This document shows, piece by piece, positions 8,177 through 16,472 of a stretch of DNA of 64,000 nt. The notes under the pieces were generated by a model, which saw only the letters and a list, made by a program, of their open reading frames with translations, was not told the origin of the DNA and searched no databases. The DNA is taken from contig NZ_CP064266.1 of the NCBI RefSeq assembly GCF_022811845.1, positions 1,116,001-1,180,000 on the forward strand, read 5' to 3'. Position numbers and translations under genes: made by a program. Positions within the stretch are counted from its first letter, which is position 1. Each line of letters opens with the position of its first letter. This DNA comes from Bacillus pseudomycoides (GTDB taxonomy: Bacteria > Bacillota > Bacilli > Bacillales > Bacillaceae_G).

Positions 8177-9334
8177 ATGCCAAAACATAGAAGAAAAAAA
8201 CACGCAACAATCATTTATGAAATGATTCCTCAAAATCGTGTATATCAAAAAGTTATCCAGCCAAAAACAATGACAAATTCCAATAACGAAAGCATTCGAG
8301 ATGAAGTTACTAATACAAAATTAGAAACTCATTCTAATAACAAAAATATTCAAGATAAATTTAATAACACAAAATTAGAAGTACATTCTAATAGAAAAAA
8401 TATTCGAAATAAATTTAATGACGAAAAATTAGAGGTACATGCTAATACATTAGATGTATGGGATGAAATTGCGCTTACAGAAATACAAGCAGGTGAGTAT
8501 ACAAGTTTATTTAAAGAAAAAAGTAAATATCAAGATATAAATCTAGTACAAGTAAATGACATGCGATTATACTTGGATAAACAATTACAATTTAGTTCTG
8601 TCGATGAGCAGATTTATCACGAAGCTCTTGTTCATCCGATTATGTCCAAAGTAGAAGATCCACAGTATGTTCTCATTTTAGGAGGCGGAGATGCGCTTGC
8701 TTTACGGGAAGTATTAAAGTATGAAAATGTTCTTCATGTAGACCTTGTAGACTTGGATGAAGAAATGATTAGAATAGCTCGTGAAATTCCAGAAGTAGTC
8801 GCTTTAAATCAAGGTGCACTTTTTGATGACCGCGTAAATGTTCACATATGCGATGCGATGCAATTTCTTCAGTCTCATCCTCTTCTATATGATGTAATTA
8901 TCATCGATTTCCCTGACCCAGCAAATGAATTGTTAAGTCAACTCTATACGAAAGAATTTTTCACACTTGTATCTTTTTTTCTTACAGAGGGCGGCGCATT
9001 TGTTTGCCAATCCAATTCACCAATAGATACACCACTTGTATATTGGAGCATTGGTAAAACAATTCGAAGCGCTGGTCTAACTGTGAAAAGCTATCACACA
9101 ATCGTCCCTTCTTTCGGAAATGACTGGGGATTCCATATTGCTACAAATCAATCCGCGATTCTCAAACGAATTGAACAATTATCTGTAACAGTTCCTCAGC
9201 GAACACTCCCTCCTACTCTTTCTCCTCTCTTCCAATTTAGAAAAGAACTTTTAGAACAGCAAGATTCTGCCGTTCTGAATACACAGGACAACCTAACATT
9301 ACATGATTGCTACCGGAAAGATATGCAATTTTAA
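8177..9334 (+). CDS. speE: Spermidine synthase-like aminopropyltransferase with repeat-bearing N-terminal extension
   Basis: A 385-residue protein. Residues from about 97 on form a polyamine synthase fold: SKYQDINLV, RLYLDKQLQFSSVDEQIYHEALVHP, the nucleotide-binding GGGDALALREVLK (169-181) and IIDFPDP (242-248). The DFPDP form and the later PSFGNDWGF block resemble the subclass usually fused to membrane segments rather than classical SpeE (DSTDP). Residues 33-86 are three tandem 18-residue repeats (HSNNKNIQDKFNNTKLE type), charged and Asn-rich. It uses decarboxylated AdoMet, which the speD gene 45 bases downstream supplies. The RBS AGAAAGGAGA is strong. Confidence 0.85.
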   Translation: MPKHRRKKHATIIYEMIPQNRVYQKVIQPKTMTNSNNESIRDEVTNTKLETHSNNKNIQDKFNNTKLEVHSNRKNIRNKFNDEKLEVHANTLDVWDEIALTEIQAGEYTSLFKEKSKYQDINLVQVNDMRLYLDKQLQFSSVDEQIYHEALVHPIMSKVEDPQYVLILGGGDALALREVLKYENVLHVDLVDLDEEMIRIAREIPEVVALNQGALFDDRVNVHICDAMQFLQSHPLLYDVIIIDFPDPANELLSQLYTKEFFTLVSFFLTEGGAFVCQSNSPIDTPLVYWSIGKTIRSAGLTVKSYHTIVPSFGNDWGFHIATNQSAILKRIEQLSVTVPQRTLPPTLSPLFQFRKELLEQQDSAVLNTQDNLTLHDCYRKDMQF

Positions 9335-9379
9335 CTCATTTAGTGAGGAAGTTTCTCTGTAGGAGGTGCAATATAAAAT

Positions 9380-9751
9380 ATGGAATACTCAACATTTGGT
9401 AGACATATAATAGTAGACTTGTGGGAAACAGATTTTTCTCTATTAAATGATTGTGAGTTTTTAAAGGAACATTTAGTCGCTGCATCTATTATATGTGGTG
9501 CTGCTGTCCTCTCTGTAATCGAAAAAGCATTTCAACCATATGGCATTACTATATTAGTTTTACTAGCAGAGAGTCATATCTCTATTCACACGTATCCAGA
9601 AAAGGGCTTCGCAGCAATCGACTGTTATACATGTGGTGCAACAGTTGATCCGCAAAAAGCTATTAACTATATATTAGACGCATTAAAGCCGAAACGATTT
9701 TATATAACAAAATTACTTCGTGGTATCGGGGAAATAACGAATATGAGTTAA
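9380..9751 (+). CDS. speD: S-adenosylmethionine decarboxylase proenzyme (SpeH type)
   Basis: A 123-residue bacterial-type AdoMet decarboxylase. The self-cleavage site is ESHISIHTYPE, with cleavage between Glu64 and Ser65 so that Ser65 becomes the pyruvoyl group. The later CYTCGATVDP block holds the catalytic Cys. It makes decarboxylated AdoMet, the aminopropyl donor for the synthase encoded directly upstream, so the two form a self-contained spermidine (or related polyamine) operon. RBS TAGGAGGTG. Confidence 0.94.
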   Translation: MEYSTFGRHIIVDLWETDFSLLNDCEFLKEHLVAASIICGAAVLSVIEKAFQPYGITILVLLAESHISIHTYPEKGFAAIDCYTCGATVDPQKAINYILDALKPKRFYITKLLRGIGEITNMS

Positions 9752-9792
9752 CTTTTATTTTTCTACTAAAAGAAGGTTACACGAAAAGAATA

Positions 9793-9822
9793 ATACCATC
9801 AGTGGATTACCACTGATGGTAT
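9793..9822 (+). terminator. Terminator-like hairpin after speD
   Basis: Thirteen-base-pair perfect stem ATACCATCAGTGG/CCACTGATGGTAT with a 4-base loop; no clear T-run, so the strength is uncertain. Confidence 0.6.
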
Positions 9823-9943
9823 GTATGCATCCATACATAAAGAAAAAAGTCATCCTATTATAATATCAGCGATTTTCACAATATAGCGGCGGTTCGACAC
9901 AACACATCGACAAACTACGACAAAGCGGAACCTTCCTGCAAAC

Positions 9944-10357
9944 TTATTTCAACCCATTATTCAATCCCTCAATTTTTTTCTTCCAATATATTGCCATTGC
10001 ACACCATAGAACAAAGTAAATCAAGATAAAGCTACCTACACAAAGCAGTATTGGAACAGGACTAGCTGGAACCCAGCCCACCCAAATCGCAATCGGTAAA
10101 AATGTTCCTAGTAAAATGATAAAGTGAATCATTGTTTGCTTTAAAATACTCCATTCTTCTCTCTCAAACACCAAAGAAGCAAAAGAGAAAATTACCCCAA
10201 CAATATTTGCTATCCCGAGATGGAAAAGCACTGTCTCTACCTCTAATACATCTACTCCATTCGCATAACCGATCCCTAAAAACAACAAACTATAAATCAT
10301 CGCCATCGCTATTCCTGTCAAGACTTTGGCCCATACCCTATCAAACAATGTAATCAT
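9944..10357 (-). CDS. DUF3021 family membrane protein
   Basis: A 137-residue protein with four predicted membrane helices (near residues 10-28, 42-62, 76-96 and 104-126) and a short basic tail. Size and topology fit DUF3021, a family typically encoded right after a LytTR regulator; here that regulator ends six bases upstream. Such pairs are thought to sense membrane state and self-regulate, but the ligand is not known. Confidence 0.8.
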   Translation of the reverse strand: MITLFDRVWAKVLTGIAMAMIYSLLFLGIGYANGVDVLEVETVLFHLGIANIVGVIFSFASLVFEREEWSILKQTMIHFIILLGTFLPIAIWVGWVPASPVPILLCVGSFILIYFVLWCAMAIYWKKKIEGLNNGLK

Positions 10358-10363
10358 ATTCCT

Positions 10364-10813
10364 TTAACCTCCTCCCATATTCAACGCTTCTTTAATAAGT
10401 GGTACATATTTTCTTGAAACGTATTCTTTCATTCCATTTGAAAAGTGTGCACACATACTGCCGCTAAAGGACATTTCAAAGCTTGTTACATGCTGCAAGT
10501 TAGCTAGTGTAGACTTTGAAAATCGTACAAATCGATTACCTTGTAATTTTGTTTCTAATTCATACAAACGTGATTTCACCTCAAGATTTCCTTTCGTCGT
10601 TTGAGCCATTACCTTTCGATCCTCTGTATAAAACCAATATATATCTTGCGGTTCTAACAAATAATATCGTTGTTTCAAAATTCCAATAATTTGTTTCATA
10701 CTCCCTCCTTCTATCCTTTTTAAAAGTTGGTGAATTTCATCTGTTACTTCTTTTGTCTTTACAATAATCTCTATTTCATCTTGTGATGGATCTAATTCAA
10801 GGTGAATTTTCAC
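10364..10813 (-). CDS. LytTR-domain DNA-binding regulator
   Basis: A 149-residue regulator without a receiver domain. The C-terminal half (from about residue 48) is a LytTR DNA-binding domain: DIYWFYTEDRKVMAQT, RLYELETKL, RFVRFSKSTLANLQHV and a final SRKYVPLIKEAL helix. It is operonic with the DUF3021 membrane protein and presumably controls its own promoter. The RBS is GGGAGGTG with a normal spacing. The 5' region contains no other gene. Confidence 0.88.
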   Translation of the reverse strand: MKIHLELDPSQDEIEIIVKTKEVTDEIHQLLKRIEGGSMKQIIGILKQRYYLLEPQDIYWFYTEDRKVMAQTTKGNLEVKSRLYELETKLQGNRFVRFSKSTLANLQHVTSFEMSFSGSMCAHFSNGMKEYVSRKYVPLIKEALNMGGG

Positions 10814-10926
10814 TCCTTTCCACCTCCCTTACACTTTTATTGTTACATATATTAAAAAAAAAGAAATAGATTGGTACATGAGTGGTATTGTTTTCGTCAT
10901 AACCGACTTTTTTTCAAACATAAAAA

Positions 10927-10944
10927 ACCTTGCATACGCAAGGT
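10927..10944 (-). terminator. Terminator of the orphan IIA gene
   Basis: Seven-base stem ACCTTGC/GCAAGGT followed on the minus strand by six T residues, right after the stop codon. Confidence 0.75.
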
Positions 10945-10945
10945 C

Positions 10946-11263
10946 TCATTCTTTCTCTAACATTTTCTTATATAACCCTACAAATTCACTCGCTAACTCC
11001 TTCACCGTTATGGCATTCATTAAATGATCTTGCGCATGAACCATGAGAAGTGTAATTTCTGTTTTTTCTCCGCCAGCTTCTCTTTGTATCAAATCTGTTT
11101 GCAAGCGATGTGCTTCTTGTAATTCTTGAAGTGCCTCCTGCAGCTTAGCGTCCGCCTCTTCAAACTCTCCGCGCTTTGCGTAATCGATTGCCTCCATCGC
11201 ACAACTTCTTGCATTTCCCCCATGTAAAATCAAATGAAAAACTTGCGTCTCTACCGTATCCAT
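10946..11263 (-). CDS. Orphan PTS lactose/cellobiose-specific IIA component
   Basis: A 105-residue IIA protein close to the one at 5462: HGGNARSCAMEAIDYA and the HAQDHLMNAITVKELA phosphorylation block are intact. It has no intact IIB or IIC neighbour; the DNA upstream of it on the same strand is a decayed IIC gene. It may still donate phosphate to the intact cel permease or be on the way to loss. Confidence 0.9.
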   Translation of the reverse strand: MDTVETQVFHLILHGGNARSCAMEAIDYAKRGEFEEADAKLQEALQELQEAHRLQTDLIQREAGGEKTEITLLMVHAQDHLMNAITVKELASEFVGLYKKMLEKE

Positions 11264-11309
11264 TTTAACTTCCTACTCCCCCTTTTCTTCTGCCACTTTT
11301 TGCTTACCC

Positions 11310-11560
11310 TACATCATCAAGAATGATAAATAGATGGAATAAACAGAAGTGGATTTAGAACCATTGGCATTCCAAACGTAATCATCTCATTACTATTAAA
11401 AATACCTGGTGCAATTGATAATCGACTCACATTTTTTTATTGCTAACTAACTCCGTGCAAATAATAACATCGCTACAACAAGTGCAAGCGTAGCACCAGA
11501 GCTACCTGTATAGATCCACAAATCAAAGAATTATGCTGTTATCGTATTTCATACACCTTG
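11310..11560 (-). pseudogene. Decayed PTS IIC (celB-like) remnant
   Basis: Two stretches translate on the minus strand into recognisable IIC blocks: SRLSIAPGIFNSNEMITFGM with VLNPLLFI around 11337-11430, and FFDLWIYTGSSGATLALVV around 11465-11530. They match SRLSLAPGMFNINEPVIFGT and FFDIFVYLGGSGATLAFLV in the intact permease at 6111. Stops and frame changes break the gene, for example a stop soon after the first block. Weaker remnants may run on to about 11780. It lies just upstream of the orphan IIA gene, which fits a second PTS operon in decay. Confidence 0.82.
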
Positions 11561-11794
11561 CCCACTTGAAAAGCAACGTGGTTTTGACCCATAAGCGATA
11601 ATCTCATGACACCGTCCATAATCACAACCGTAAGTCCAAAGCACATCGAACATAATAACTACTGTTAATGTATCTATCTTATATCGATATCGATTCTCAA
11701 CTCTGTAAACGGTTCCAAAAGTGACTATTAAAAACATTATATTAAATGTTGTACGAACTGGATACCCTAACACTTCCTTCCAATTCCGTCCAAT

Positions 11795-11840
11795 CGAGCT
11801 ACTCCCACCTAAAATTTTGAGTCGGGGGTCTTACTGCCCA
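11795..11840. repeat. Decayed copy of the GGGCAGT hairpin repeat
   Basis: CTCCCACCTAAAATTTTGAG and GGTCTTACTGCCCA match the central and right parts of the repeat at 5863-5942. It borders the far end of the decayed IIC gene. From here to 12070 I see only the symporter promoter region. Confidence 0.55.
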
Positions 11841-12091
11841 CAAATAACAAGATAAACTTTTCATAAGATCATTTATTGGTAAAGCATCAATAATAGGGAA
11901 GAATCACTAATTAAGAGCAGCATCGTTAAAATACTTTCATCACGAATGACTTTTCATATAACGAACGTAAAAACAAAAACTTCTTCGTTTTCACGCTATT
12001 CCATCTATCTGTATTTTCCTAGTAAACCGCCTCACAAATCGCTATAATAGTTCAGTATGACTTTTTGATATTAGATAGGAGAAGATATATT

Positions 12092-13309
12092 ATGAAGGCT
12101 TATCGCTTTCCACTTATTTTATTATCTTCCATCCTAATTGGTGGTTTCATTGGTTATTTCATGGGTACCGATGCAGTTGCTTTAAAACCGCTTGGTGACA
12201 TTTTCTTAAACTTAATGTTTACGATTGTTGTACCGCTTGTGTTCTTTAGCATTGCTTCATCTATTGCCAATATGGATGGTTTAAAGCGTTTCGGAAAAAT
12301 TATGTCTAGCATGGCAGGGACTTTCTTATTTACAAGTATTATTGCTGCAATTTTTATGATTATTGTTGTGAAAGTATTCCCGCCCGCACAAGGTGTTGTA
12401 TTAGAATTAACACAACCTGATAAAGTTGAAAAGAGCATTAGTGTTGCTGATCAAATTGTCGGCATCCTTACAGTATCAGATTTCTCGAAGTTACTATCTC
12501 GTGAAAATATGTTAGCACTTATTTTCTTCTCTATTTTAATGGGAATTGCAACTTCAGCAGTTGGCGAAAAAGGAAAACCATTCGCTACATTTTTACAAGC
12601 TGGTGCAGAAATTTCAATGAAAGTTGTATCTTTCATTATGTATTATGCTCCAATTGGACTCGCTGCTTACTTCGCAGCTTTAGTAGGGGAATTTGGCCCA
12701 CAGCTTCTTGGAACATATTTCCGAGCAGCAATGGTATATTACCCAGCTTCTCTTGTATATTTCTTTGTCTTCTTTACATTCTATGCGTACCTCGCAGGAC
12801 GCAAACAAGGTGTGCAAATTTTTTGGAAAAACATGGTCTCCCCTACAGTTACGTCACTGGCAACTTGTAGTAGTGCCGCAAGTATTCCAGCAAACTTAGA
12901 AGCAACGAAAAAAATGGGCATCTCTTCTGACGTTCGCGAAACAGTTGTCCTTCTTGGCTCTACGCTTCATAAAGACGGATCTGTTTTAGGTGGCGTTTTA
13001 AAAATTGCTTTCTTATTCGGGATTTTCAATATGGAATTCTCAAGTCCAAAAACATTAGCAATCGCTCTTGTTGTGTCTCTATTAGTTGGAACAGTAATGG
13101 GAGCTATTCCTGGCGGCGGTATGATTGGTGAAATGTTAATCGTTTCTTTATACGGCTTCCCGCCAGAAGCACTGCCAATTATCGCAGCTATTAGTACAAT
13201 CATCGACCCGCCAGCAACAATGTTAAACGTAACAGCGGATAATGCTTGTGCTGTCATGACAGCTCGCCTTGTTGAAGGTAAGAACTGGGTTAAAAGTAAA
13301 TTTGCATAA
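12092..13309 (+). CDS. Dicarboxylate/amino acid:cation symporter (SDF/DAACS family)
   Basis: A 405-residue membrane protein of the GltP/DctA fold. NLMFTIVVPLVFFSIASSI (early), the serine-rich hairpin TCSSAASIPANLEATKKMG and the final IIDPPATMLNVTADNACAVM block are the hallmark substrate and cation sites. It would import an acidic amino acid, C4-dicarboxylate or cystine with sodium or protons; I cannot choose between these from sequence. The start at 12092 is set by AGGAGAA at 12077-12083; an in-frame ATG at 12065 lacks a site. Confidence 0.88.
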   Translation: MKAYRFPLILLSSILIGGFIGYFMGTDAVALKPLGDIFLNLMFTIVVPLVFFSIASSIANMDGLKRFGKIMSSMAGTFLFTSIIAAIFMIIVVKVFPPAQGVVLELTQPDKVEKSISVADQIVGILTVSDFSKLLSRENMLALIFFSILMGIATSAVGEKGKPFATFLQAGAEISMKVVSFIMYYAPIGLAAYFAALVGEFGPQLLGTYFRAAMVYYPASLVYFFVFFTFYAYLAGRKQGVQIFWKNMVSPTVTSLATCSSAASIPANLEATKKMGISSDVRETVVLLGSTLHKDGSVLGGVLKIAFLFGIFNMEFSSPKTLAIALVVSLLVGTVMGAIPGGGMIGEMLIVSLYGFPPEALPIIAAISTIIDPPATMLNVTADNACAVMTARLVEGKNWVKSKFA

Positions 13310-13323
13310 TAAATAAAAAGAAG

Positions 13324-13356
13324 AACAGGGGCATTTCGTACAGACAAGCCCCTGTT
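13324..13356 (+). terminator. Rho-independent terminator of the symporter gene
   Basis: Stem AACAGGGGC/GCCCCTGTT followed by a T-run. Confidence 0.92.
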
Positions 13357-13549
13357 TTTTTGTCTTTGTTTGACTGAATGTCGATATATTTCAATTTACG
13401 CTGATAAAATTTCATTTACTATTTCCCCTCTCATAAATCCGTCTTTTTCAACACACTCTGCCACAAATTTGTTATAACTTTCACAAAGTTTCCACAGTCC
13501 TTCCCTCTCCTTCGTACTATAATCATGTATGGAAGAGGAGATGGAATCT

Positions 13550-14692
13550 ATGACACACAATGCACCAGAATTTAAAGTATTGCAAAGCATCGCATTTCTC
13601 GCCGTTGTTTTGCAAAGTTCCTTACTATATACAATGAATCAAGGAAATATCACACTCGAACACACTCTCATTATCGGAATGCTCTTTAATCTTGCAAAGT
13701 TTTCGGCACCAGCTTTCATCTTTATCGTTGGCTTTCATTTAATTCGGCAATATACAAAACAAATGGTATATACAGAATATATCTATGAAAAAACAGCGCA
13801 TCTCATTGCTCCTTACTTTTTCTGGTCTATTGTTTATTTATTTACTGCAAACCAAATTGTTACAATGGGAAGCGCACTCAAGGGCTTATTGCTCGGAACA
13901 GCTGCCCCTCACCTTTGGTATGTCATCATGATGTTTCAAATTCATTTACTATTCCCTTTACTATGTACCTTGTTTTATTGGTTTAAACGACGAACACAAA
14001 ATCAGCAAGACATATACAAATATATGGTTATGTTCGCCATCTTATATTTTCTCTTAATGTGGTATTCTTCTCACTATATTTTTAATGGAGAAAAACTAAC
14101 AAGTTCAGCAATCTTACAATATACAGATCGATCCTTTTTCTTCTATTCGTTCTATTTTGTCATGGGAGGAATTGCTGCTGTAGCGTTAAAAGCTTGGCGT
14201 GCATTCGTCATAAAACATATACCCCTTCTTACGATTTTATTTTTTATTTTATTTTTATATATCAACTATGAGTTGTTCAGTTTTTATGGTGTAGATTCCA
14301 TTCACCTTACTGTATCTACTTATATAAAACCATCCATGTTTTTATATATCGTCTGTGAAATATTTATACTATATGCTTTATCTATTACAATTGTTCAGCG
14401 ACGCGGGGCCTTATATAAAACATTACGTTTTATCGGAAATTATACGTACGGGGCTTATTTGGCACACTTTTTCTTCTTGCAGCTCAGTATGAAATTACTA
14501 TCTCTATTTATAATAGAAGCAAATACAATTTTCTATAGTGTATTACTATTTCTTTTGACTGCAGCATTCTCTATCATCACAATGGTTATATGTAGCGCTA
14601 TTCCATTCCATACATGGATTACAGGTCCTTCTCCGGCACTCAAATGGCCAACGCTCATGCCCTTGCTGCCATTATTAAGAAATAAAAAATAA
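13550..14692 (+). CDS. Acyltransferase family 3 membrane protein
   Basis: A 380-residue protein with about ten membrane segments and the layout of integral membrane acyltransferases (OafA/IcaC type): an N-terminal helix, IVGFHLIRQYTKQM, the central PHLWYVIMMFQIHLLFPLL block and a final YTYGAYLAHFFFLQL helix. Such proteins O-acylate surface polysaccharides, but the expected catalytic His is not clear to me. GAGGAG at 13535-13540 selects the ATG at 13550. The gene is convergent with a GH8-like membrane protein, so both may act on an extracellular glycan (inference). Confidence 0.8.
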   Translation: MTHNAPEFKVLQSIAFLAVVLQSSLLYTMNQGNITLEHTLIIGMLFNLAKFSAPAFIFIVGFHLIRQYTKQMVYTEYIYEKTAHLIAPYFFWSIVYLFTANQIVTMGSALKGLLLGTAAPHLWYVIMMFQIHLLFPLLCTLFYWFKRRTQNQQDIYKYMVMFAILYFLLMWYSSHYIFNGEKLTSSAILQYTDRSFFFYSFYFVMGGIAAVALKAWRAFVIKHIPLLTILFFILFLYINYELFSFYGVDSIHLTVSTYIKPSMFLYIVCEIFILYALSITIVQRRGALYKTLRFIGNYTYGAYLAHFFFLQLSMKLLSLFIIEANTIFYSVLLFLLTAAFSIITMVICSAIPFHTWITGPSPALKWPTLMPLLPLLRNKK

Positions 14693-14708
14693 AAGAAGCT
14701 GACCAAAA

Positions 14709-14757
14709 AAATAGCCCTTCACATAACCTTTTTTAGTTAAGCGAAGAGCTATTATTT
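14709..14757 (+). terminator. Imperfect terminator after the acyltransferase gene
   Basis: AATAGCCCTTC pairs with GCGAAGAGCTATT across a T-rich loop, followed by a T-rich stretch. Confidence 0.6.
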
Positions 14758-14846
14758 TATATTTTTCACACGTGGAAGCTTGCTTCTTTTTCTTTCTTCT
14801 CTTATAAATTACAAATAAAAGTATACTTGTAATTACCCCAGAAGCC

Positions 14847-14870
14847 GCTGCCATCCGATTAGATGACAGC
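14847..14870 (-). terminator. Hairpin just after the GH8-like gene
   Basis: Nine-base stem (14847-14855 with 14862-14870, one G-U) right next to the stop codon; no T-run, so low confidence. Confidence 0.4.
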
Positions 14871-14872
14871 TT

Positions 14873-15958
14873 TTATTTCTTATCTCGATTCAGCTTTGTC
14901 TCCGCCAACAGCGGCAACACATTATCAAAAATATGCGTGTTGTCCTGTTTCCCAATTACATATCCGCCATAAAATCTGCTGAATACATTGTCATTCCGAA
15001 ATTCACTCATCCGCTCATACAATTCCTTAGCAAATTTCACGTCTCCCTCTTGTAATACATATAAAATGGTCAATCCATATACTGCAGGTGATTCAAAGCC
15101 TACTACTGGTCTTTCTGTTTCTAAATCATAATGGCCATATAGCTTTCCATCTTTTCGGAATGTCTTTTTAATAAAATCTAAATATGCTTCTGAAGAAATT
15201 CCACCTAAACTACGATGATAGGCAACATACGATTGATCAATCAGATTTACCTGTTTTTCATATGTGAACGTGCCATCTTCTTTATATTCTTTCGGAAATG
15301 CCCAGCCCTTCCTTGGATAATCCGCTAAAAATTGAATCACTTCTTGATACTGCGTTTCTGAAATTTTCCCATACTTTTTCATATAAGAGAATGCATTTGG
15401 ATTTATGTAAGATGTCGTTAATATTTTATTTTTCATCCCCTTATCTGCGTCATAAAAATCAACATAGGTTTTCCCTTTCTTATTATAACGAAGTACAGCA
15501 TCACTCACTTGATCAGCAAGATGTTTATACCGCTCTTCTTTATACATGTCATAGGCACGATATAACTGTTCGATAATACGAAGATCATCAATGAGAGCAT
15601 TCGTCCCCCCCTGCCTGTCTCCTGTTTCAGAAATCTTCCATAAAACAATATGAGTCGGGTGGATAAAATAATTTTGTATAACCTTTACTTGTTCATCAAA
15701 CAATGATTGATCTTCCATATCAAGCGTATATTGTAACCATAACCCAGCTGATTCTGACAATGCTTCACGGCCGATTGCCTCATTCGTTCCTACCTTTGAA
15801 TCAGCTATTCGATACGTTGCGAGCGTTTTATTCTCGTTCATCATATGTCTCATAATAAAATATTCCGTTCGGTTTCCTTGTAGTGCAGTCAAAAAAACAA
15901 TCCCACCTAAAATCAAAAATAAAGTTAACGTAATCCATATATACAAACGTTTCCGCAC
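14873..15958 (-). CDS. Membrane-anchored GH8-like (YdaJ-like) protein
   Basis: A 361-residue protein with one N-terminal signal-anchor helix (residues 5-24) and an extracellular alpha-helical domain. ALSESAGLWLQYTL, GGTNALIDDLRIIEQLY, SYINPNAFSYM and GFESPAVYGLTILYVL resemble the six-hairpin glycosidase (GH8-like) fold seen in B. subtilis YdaJ, which belongs to an exopolysaccharide locus. The first Glu of ESAG and the Asp of DDLR sit where GH8 acids lie. No polysaccharide operon is adjacent here, only the convergent acyltransferase. Confidence 0.65.
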   Translation of the reverse strand: MRKRLYIWITLTLFLILGGIVFLTALQGNRTEYFIMRHMMNENKTLATYRIADSKVGTNEAIGREALSESAGLWLQYTLDMEDQSLFDEQVKVIQNYFIHPTHIVLWKISETGDRQGGTNALIDDLRIIEQLYRAYDMYKEERYKHLADQVSDAVLRYNKKGKTYVDFYDADKGMKNKILTTSYINPNAFSYMKKYGKISETQYQEVIQFLADYPRKGWAFPKEYKEDGTFTYEKQVNLIDQSYVAYHRSLGGISSEAYLDFIKKTFRKDGKLYGHYDLETERPVVGFESPAVYGLTILYVLQEGDVKFAKELYERMSEFRNDNVFSRFYGGYVIGKQDNTHIFDNVLPLLAETKLNRDKK

Positions 15959-16015
15959 ATTTTTTCACCTCTATAATAAGATTAACCGTAATCTTATTAG
16001 AACATACGGAAACAT

Positions 16016-16041
16016 TAAAAAGACAATCCCTTAGATTGTCC
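16016..16041 (-). terminator. Terminator of the small gene at 16066
   Basis: On the minus strand GACAATC-TAAGG-GATTGTC is followed by five T residues, 25 bases after the stop codon. It supports transcription of the small ORF. Confidence 0.75.
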
Positions 16042-16065
16042 CTTATTTCCTATCCTTTACATGCG

Positions 16066-16209
16066 TTAATTGGCCTCTTTCGTAGGACGATACAGTAATT
16101 GCACAAGATGATCATATTCACGCCGTGTAATTTCTTTATTGTATAACTTTAATAACAAATCTTTATGCTCTTTTGAAAACGCCATTTTTCTAATGACTTC
16201 AGGATACAT
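16066..16209 (-). CDS. Small 47-residue protein of unknown function
   Basis: The frame runs from ATG at 16209 to a stop at 16066 and encodes MYPEVIRKMAFSKEHKDLLL, then a helical charged tail ending RPTKEAN. GGAGGGG stands seven to nine bases upstream and a rho-independent terminator follows, so the unit looks genuinely expressed. The composition suggests a soluble two-helix protein; the KLYNKEITRREYDHL segment resembles SHOCT-like helical modules only loosely. A TTTCACGTGAAA palindrome lies 17 bases upstream of its start. Confidence 0.7.
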   Translation of the reverse strand: MYPEVIRKMAFSKEHKDLLLKLYNKEITRREYDHLVQLLYRPTKEAN

Positions 16210-16223
16210 ACTAACATCCCCTC

Positions 16224-16239
16224 CGTTTCACGTGAAATT
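16224..16239. promoter_or_regulatory. parS-like palindrome
   Basis: GTTTCACGTGAAA at 16225-16237 matches the ParB/Spo0J site consensus TGTTTCACGTGAAACA at 13 of 16 positions; the mismatches are at the two last bases and the first. It lies in the leader of the small gene. Confidence 0.5.
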
Positions 16240-16472
16240 CCTGCTTGTCCTTCTACAAATGAAACTTTAAACAGAACTAACGTTCGTATAAGAATTATAA
16301 AAGATTTTGTTCTAAAACACAAATGAAATTCTCTCTTTTTTATTTTTCTGAATATTTCAAAATCATAATATCATATTAACTTTTTAAAATACGTATATAT
16401 TTTTGGCAGTTTTTTGAATAAATTTTCCAGTCCAATCAGAAAATAATGGCAAAAATGAAGAGGAGTAGAATT

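Noticed and set aside
9865..9935. Regulatory RNA between speD and DUF3021
   Set aside because: GCGGCGGTTCGACACAACAC looks structured at first, but no consistent stem or terminator could be drawn.
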